From Liquorilactobacillus satsumensis DSM 16230 = JCM 12392 (GTDB lineage: Bacteria > Bacillota > Bacilli > Lactobacillales > Lactobacillaceae), in assembly GCF_001435195.1 (NCBI RefSeq), contig NZ_AZFQ01000011.1, positions 1 through 47,065 of the forward strand: DNA of 47,065 nt. The letters run 5' to 3'. The notes under the pieces were generated by a model, which saw only the letters and a list, made by a program, of their open reading frames with translations, ran no database searches and was not told the DNA's origin. Positions 43,402 to 47,065 of the stretch are shown in pieces (the stretch's first letter is position 1; each line of letters begins with the position of its first letter). Made by a program: the position numbers and the translations under genes.

Positions 43402-44613
43402 TTGAAGGAGATTGTTATTTTAGGTGCAGGATATGCTGGTTTAAGAGCGTTACACTATTTGCAAGCAGGTCACGGCGATTATCATATTACGTTGATTGAT
43501 CGTAATGATTATCACTATGAAGCAACAGATTTGCATGAAGTCGCTGCTGGCACACAACCTAAGGAAAAGATTACATATCCAATTAGAGATGTGATTAAAG
43601 AAAAGGTTACAACTTTTGTACAAGCAACTGTTACGAAGATCGATCGCGAACAACAACAAGTTTTACTTGAAGATGGTAACAAGTTATCTTACGATTACCT
43701 GATTGTTTCACTTGGTTTTCGTTCAGAATCATTTGGAATTCCAGGCGTAGAAGAAAATGCGCTTGAAATGGTTGATGTGCCAACTGCTGAGAAAGTTTAT
43801 CAGCATATTATTGCCCAGATGAAAGACTATGCCCAGACGAAAAAGGCTGAGGACCTTAAAATTATTGTTTGTGGTGCAGGGTTCACTGGAGTTGAATTGC
43901 TGGGGGCACTTTCTGACAAACGTGCAGATTTTGCTCAATTTGCAGGTGTCGCTAAAGAAAAAATTGAAATTTTCTGTGTAGAAGCAGTCACACGTCTCTT
44001 GCCAATGTTTGATGAGAAACTTGCAGATTACGGGATTACTAGTCTTAAAAACTGGGGAGTTAAATTCCTGACAGGTAAACCAATCAAGGAAATCAAACCC
44101 GGTGTTGTAGTTTATCAAGATGATAAAGAAACTGGTGCCACTAAAGAATTAGCGGCCAATACGATTATCTGGACAACCGGCGTTAGCGGCAGTCGCGTAA
44201 TGGATGCTTCTGGTTTTTCACAAAGACGTGGGCGTGTAATGGTTGCTGCTGATCTAACAGATCCAGAATACTCAAATGTCTCCATTTTGGGTGACGTTTC
44301 TGCGGTAATGAACAAAGAGAACAATCGTCCATATCCAACTACTGCTCAGATTGCACTTAAAATGGGCGAATATGCTGCCAAGAATATTTTAACAAAGATA
44401 AATGGCGGTGGTGAAATGGCTGACTTTACTTTCAAGTCACTGGGCACAGTTGCCTCAATCGGCAATACGCATGCCTTTGGCACGGTAGGACATTCTGCGG
44501 TTAAAGGTTTCCCGGCTTCATTCCTCAAGAAAGCGATCATGGATAAATCATTATTTGAAACTGGTGGTTTTAAGGAAGTCTTTGCCAAAGGACGCTTTGA
44601 TCTTTACCATTAG
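43402..44613 (+). CDS. ndh: Type II NADH:quinone oxidoreductase
   Basis: A 403-residue single-subunit flavoprotein that passes electrons from NADH to the quinone pool without pumping protons. The FAD motif is EIVILGAGYAGLRAL at the N terminus; the NADH motif is IIVCGAGFTGVELLGAL at about residue 155; TTGVSGSRVMDASG and SILGDVSAV are further family blocks. TTG start at 43402 with GGAGATG upstream. Placed after menA and near cydABDC, it completes a minimal NADH-to-oxygen chain. An NDH-2 role in flavin-based electron export is possible, but none of those partner genes are here. Confidence 0.93.
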   Translation: MKEIVILGAGYAGLRALHYLQAGHGDYHITLIDRNDYHYEATDLHEVAAGTQPKEKITYPIRDVIKEKVTTFVQATVTKIDREQQQVLLEDGNKLSYDYLIVSLGFRSESFGIPGVEENALEMVDVPTAEKVYQHIIAQMKDYAQTKKAEDLKIIVCGAGFTGVELLGALSDKRADFAQFAGVAKEKIEIFCVEAVTRLLPMFDEKLADYGITSLKNWGVKFLTGKPIKEIKPGVVVYQDDKETGATKELAANTIIWTTGVSGSRVMDASGFSQRRGRVMVAADLTDPEYSNVSILGDVSAVMNKENNRPYPTTAQIALKMGEYAAKNILTKINGGGEMADFTFKSLGTVASIGNTHAFGTVGHSAVKGFPASFLKKAIMDKSLFETGGFKEVFAKGRFDLYH

Positions 44614-44637
44614 TATTAAGATTTAAAATAATTATCA

Positions 44638-44673
44638 AAAGCTGCGGCAAATTTAATATTTTGTGGCGGCTTT
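44638..44673 (+). terminator. Probable terminator after ndh
   Basis: AAAAGCTGCGGCAAA and TTTTGTGGCGGCTTTTT form an imperfect stem with G-T pairs and a T run, 25 bases after the ndh stop. Confidence 0.65.
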
Positions 44674-44734
44674 TTAATTTGGCAATTTTTTGAATACTGC
44701 ACTGTACTGCAATGTACATAAAAACCATATTACT

Positions 44735-44867
44735 ATTTTGCTTAATAGTGAGCAAAATGTCAATCCCAAAAGAGAAATTCAAACTGTTAAAATTTAAAAA
44801 GCTTCTATAAATATATAAAAATCAGGAAATAAAAAACTTAAATTTTCAGTTTAATATTGTGCACAAT
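44735..44867. other. Intergenic palindromes between ndh and the next gene
   Basis: ATTTTGCT (44735-44742) and AGCAAAAT (44751-44758) form a perfect eight-base inverted repeat, and ACTATT/AATAGT form an overlapping alternative. ATTGTGCACAAT (44856-44867) is a perfect 12-base palindrome. No ORF is supported in this 391-base gap. The palindromes lie between two converging terminators, which is an odd place for operators. Confidence 0.4.
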
Positions 44868-44938
44868 TTAATTTGTGCTGCTGTTTTTTTAAAAAGACAC
44901 ATGCACAAAAATGAAGCGACGATAACAGGAGTTCAAAT

Positions 44939-44987
44939 AAAACTAGGCGACATCTTATCGATTAAAGATCGACAAAAAGTCGCCTAG
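44939..44987 (-). terminator. Terminator of the HIBADH-like gene
   Basis: CTAGGCGAC (44943-44951) and GTCGCCTAG (44979-44987) pair perfectly around a loop with a smaller stem. On the minus strand the hairpin is followed by TTTTATTT. Confidence 0.8.
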
Positions 44988-45004
44988 AAAAAGCTACTAA
45001 AGAT

Positions 45005-45865
45005 TTACTTATAAATATTAATTAGTCCTTGAGTTCCCTGATTTCCCAGATGTTTAACATCTACCATAACTTCATATAAACGTTTGGCGGTTGCAGTTGC
45101 TCTTAAATCAAGTCCCATGCTGTCAGCTTCTTCTAATGCAATCCGTAAATCTTTAAGAAAGTGACGGGCAAAGAAACCAGGGGTAAAGTCATCTTTCAAG
45201 ATTCGCGGCACATAATTCTCCATACTCCAGTTATCTGCACCACCAGCGGACAGTGTTGCCAGTACTTTTTGTTCATCGAGACCGGCTTGGCGCGCATAGA
45301 GAAGCATTTCGGTCAGTCCCGTCATAGTCCCGGCAATCATAATCTGGTTGACCATTTTAGCATGCTGTCCTTTACCAGCGGTGCCAAAATAATTTGTTTT
45401 TTTGGCGACTAAATCAAACAAGGGGGCCACCTTTTGATAAATACTTTCTTCCCCGCCTACCATGATAGTCAGTTGAGCATTTTGTGCGCCGACATCGCCG
45501 CCTGAAACGGGGGCATCCAGTGCATGGAATTTGTGAGCAGACGCATATTCAGCAATTTTAGCCGCAAGTCGCGGTCGACTAGTTGTCATATCGACAGTAA
45601 TTCCAGCGGGAGCCAACCCTTTGAAAATACCATTGTCACCAAAATAAACTTCCGCTACATCTTGAGGAAACCCGACCATTGTAAAAACAATTTCACTTTT
45701 TTGTGCGACATCTTTGGGGGTGGGAGCCCAAGTTGCTCCCTGCGCCACTAGACTATCAGTCTTGCTTTTTGTACGATTGAAAACAGTTAGTGAGTGTCCA
45801 GCAGCAAGAAAATGGCCGGCAATTGCGGCTCCCATAACTCCAGTTCCGATAAAACCGATTTTCAT
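45005..45865 (-). CDS. NAD(P)-dependent beta-hydroxyacid dehydrogenase (3-hydroxyisobutyrate/tartronate semialdehyde reductase family)
   Basis: A 286-residue member of the beta-hydroxyacid dehydrogenase family. The N-terminal Rossmann motif is GFIGTGVMGAAIAGHFL; FNRTKSK follows the second strand, where Arg suggests NADPH use. DAPVSGGDVGAQ (substrate loop, about 120) and GKGQHAKMVNQ with the catalytic Lys (about 170) are present. Members reduce or oxidise 3-hydroxyisobutyrate, tartronate semialdehyde, succinate semialdehyde and similar compounds; the substrate is open. ATG at 45865 with AAGGGGAG upstream. It lies 22 bases after the YdcZ-family gene and is probably co-transcribed. Confidence 0.87.
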   Translation of the reverse strand: MKIGFIGTGVMGAAIAGHFLAAGHSLTVFNRTKSKTDSLVAQGATWAPTPKDVAQKSEIVFTMVGFPQDVAEVYFGDNGIFKGLAPAGITVDMTTSRPRLAAKIAEYASAHKFHALDAPVSGGDVGAQNAQLTIMVGGEESIYQKVAPLFDLVAKKTNYFGTAGKGQHAKMVNQIMIAGTMTGLTEMLLYARQAGLDEQKVLATLSAGGADNWSMENYVPRILKDDFTPGFFARHFLKDLRIALEEADSMGLDLRATATAKRLYEVMVDVKHLGNQGTQGLINIYK

Positions 45866-45887
45866 ATTTAAACTCCCCTTCTAAGAA

Positions 45888-46823
45888 TTACTGAAGCAGC
45901 TTGATTAAGCTAACTCCAATGATCATAATAACGATTCCGAAGATCTGTGTAAATTCAAGCGGCCTGCGTGGTGATTCAAACAGACCAAAATGATCAACTA
46001 CTAGGCTTCCAATAATCATTCCTAGTAAAACGATCAGGGTAACTACTCCGGTTCCAAGCAAAGGCACCAAGTATGAATTTCCAGCTACAAACGCGGCACC
46101 CAATAAGCCACCAGACCAAGCCCACCAAGGAAAACGAACGTTGAACAAGCGCGGCAGCGTCTTTTTGCTGCTACTGCCCAACACGATGCACCAAAGGCAA
46201 AGAGAACCGACGAAAAATGAAATAAAAGCAGCATTGAGCGCTGAGTGTAAGACAGATCCTAAGTGCCCATTGATAGCTGTTTGTGTTGCGCTGAGTGCAC
46301 CGGTTAAGATCCCAAAAAAACGCCACAGCCAGATCTGATTTTCGTGGTGAAGACTACTTAATTTATTTTTATGCAGTATTTCAGGTAGGGCAATGGCAAA
46401 GAATACACCTAAGACAACGATTAAGGCTCCCAAGATCCGGGTCAGTGTCAACGGATGATGTTGTGAATAGAACAAACCGAAGTTGTCAATTGTGAGGCTA
46501 GCAATAATTTGTCCCAGAATCGGCATGATTACAGTTTGGACGCCGCCTAAATGTGGGAAAAGTAAAATGTTACCAGTTAGAAAAATTACACCTAAAAGGC
46601 CGCCGACCCACAACCAAACAGGTTGAGAACTAAATAAGGCAGGTGCCGGGATTAGTGACCCTTGACTTAAAGTAACCACGACAGCCAGACAAAGAGTCCC
46701 AGTTGTAAAGGAGATCGCTGAGGCAGCAAAAGATGACCGCACTACACTACGCAAACGTGAGTTGATCGCTGTTTGGAGCGGAAGAAAAATTCCAATGACG
46801 GTTGCTAAAGCAAATAAAAACAT
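45888..46823 (-). CDS. DMT-superfamily membrane protein, two YdcZ (DUF606) repeats
   Basis: A 311-residue integral membrane protein with about ten hydrophobic segments in two homologous halves. Each half begins with the same pattern: IGIFLPLQTAINSRLRSVV near residue 10 and GALSATQTAINGHLGSVL near 175, then FTTGTLCL or FFVGSLCL, and later GGLLGVIFLTGN or GGLLGAAFVAGN. This is the fused form of the YdcZ family, where single-repeat relatives occur as gene pairs. Transport substrate unknown. ATG at 46823 with AAAGGAAG upstream. First gene of the two-gene unit. Confidence 0.85.
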   Translation of the reverse strand: MFLFALATVIGIFLPLQTAINSRLRSVVRSSFAASAISFTTGTLCLAVVVTLSQGSLIPAPALFSSQPVWLWVGGLLGVIFLTGNILLFPHLGGVQTVIMPILGQIIASLTIDNFGLFYSQHHPLTLTRILGALIVVLGVFFAIALPEILHKNKLSSLHHENQIWLWRFFGILTGALSATQTAINGHLGSVLHSALNAAFISFFVGSLCLWCIVLGSSSKKTLPRLFNVRFPWWAWSGGLLGAAFVAGNSYLVPLLGTGVVTLIVLLGMIIGSLVVDHFGLFESPRRPLEFTQIFGIVIMIIGVSLIKLLQ

Positions 46824-46880
46824 AATGCACTTCCTTTGTTAGAAAATTTATAAAAAAGCACCTGAATTTTCAAAATGCAA

Positions 46881-46909
46881 AGTATAGCTGAACGGGTGGC
46901 TTGATTTAA
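46881..46909 (-). promoter_or_regulatory. Possible promoter of the YdcZ-HIBADH unit
   Basis: On the minus strand TTAAAT (46904-46909) and TATACT (46881-46886) are 17 bases apart. The -35 box is weak. Confidence 0.4.
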
Positions 46910-47012
46910 ACTCAAATTTGCCAGATGGCACAGTTAACTATACATGCAAGGTTAAAAATCTACAAACCACACCTCCCACATTGTAAGCTAACAAGCTCAG
47001 GTGAAATTGATA

Positions 47013-47065
47013 GAGAGTGTGACATAAGTCGGGAAAATTTGAGTACTAACTCGAAATTACGAACA
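47013..47065 (+). repeat. Intergenic repeat, copy E (cut by window end)
   Basis: It matches the first 53 bases of copy B, from GAGAGTGTGACATAAGTCGG to the AATTACGAA block, in the same orientation. It stops at the window edge inside the element. Confidence 0.88.

Noticed and set aside
43402-44613. Flavin-based extracellular electron transfer locus
   Set aside because: ndh and menA occur in such loci, but no pplA, fmnB or eetA/eetB-like gene is present, and the cyd genes explain the context better.

Overview
The window looks like a chromosomal segment of a low-GC, Gram-positive lactic acid bacterium, most likely a member of the Lactobacillaceae. The reasons are the malolactic enzyme plus malate permease, the PTS sugar loci, Firmicutes-type T-box leaders, CcpA-type cre sites, consensus sigma-A promoters, strong AGGAGG-type ribosome binding sites and a respiratory set (cydABDC, a polyprenyl synthase, menA, ndh) without a visible complete menaquinone pathway. 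I cannot name the species. No tRNA, rRNA, CRISPR array, prophage or transposase was seen. Both ends of the window lie inside the same intergenic repeat, in inverted orientation, as expected if this is a contig broken at a multicopy repeat.

Layout. 0.2-5 kb: single genes for an MDR-type oxidoreductase, a CatE-like VOC dioxygenase, the DNA repair glycosylase Tag, a small hypothetical protein, a TetR regulator and an SmtB-type metal sensor. 5-11 kb: a nucleoside hydrolase divergent from a bmpA-nupABC nucleoside ABC importer. 11.3-12.2 kb: uppP. 12.3-13.8 kb: an isoleucine-type T-box leader, a 35-residue ORF not previously listed, and a 2-keto-4-pentenoate hydratase-like gene, all on the minus strand. 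13.8-20 kb: a succinate-semialdehyde dehydrogenase-like gene and a trehalose locus (treR-treC divergent from an EIIA gene and treB) with two TreR operators. 20.4-25.9 kb: the mannitol operon mtlA-mtlR-mtlF-mtlD behind a cre site. 26-27.7 kb: a second isoleucine T-box and brnQ. 27.9-30.5 kb: glmS and a FlaR-like kinase. 31-33.7 kb: mleS-mleP. 34-35.1 kb: an LDH2/MDH2-family dehydrogenase. 35.4-41.3 kb: cydABDC behind a perfect cre palindrome. 41.4-44.6 kb: polyprenyl diphosphate synthase, menA and ndh. 45-46.8 kb: a beta-hydroxyacid dehydrogenase and a two-repeat YdcZ-family membrane protein.

How the genes fit together. Three catabolic modules (nucleosides, trehalose, mannitol) each carry their own uptake system and first enzymes, and two show cre sites, so they should respond to glucose. 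Ndh, the quinone-tail and prenyl-transfer enzymes and cytochrome bd with its CydDC assembly exporter form a short NADH-to-oxygen chain that would still need haem and a naphthoquinone precursor, either supplied or made elsewhere in the genome. Malolactic fermentation is beside it.

The least explained part is the Ile T-box unit at 12.48-13.8 kb. Its leader carries the same AUC specifier as the brnQ leader, but it controls a 35-codon ORF whose end lies in a stable hairpin, followed by a hydratase with no known place in branched-chain amino acid metabolism.
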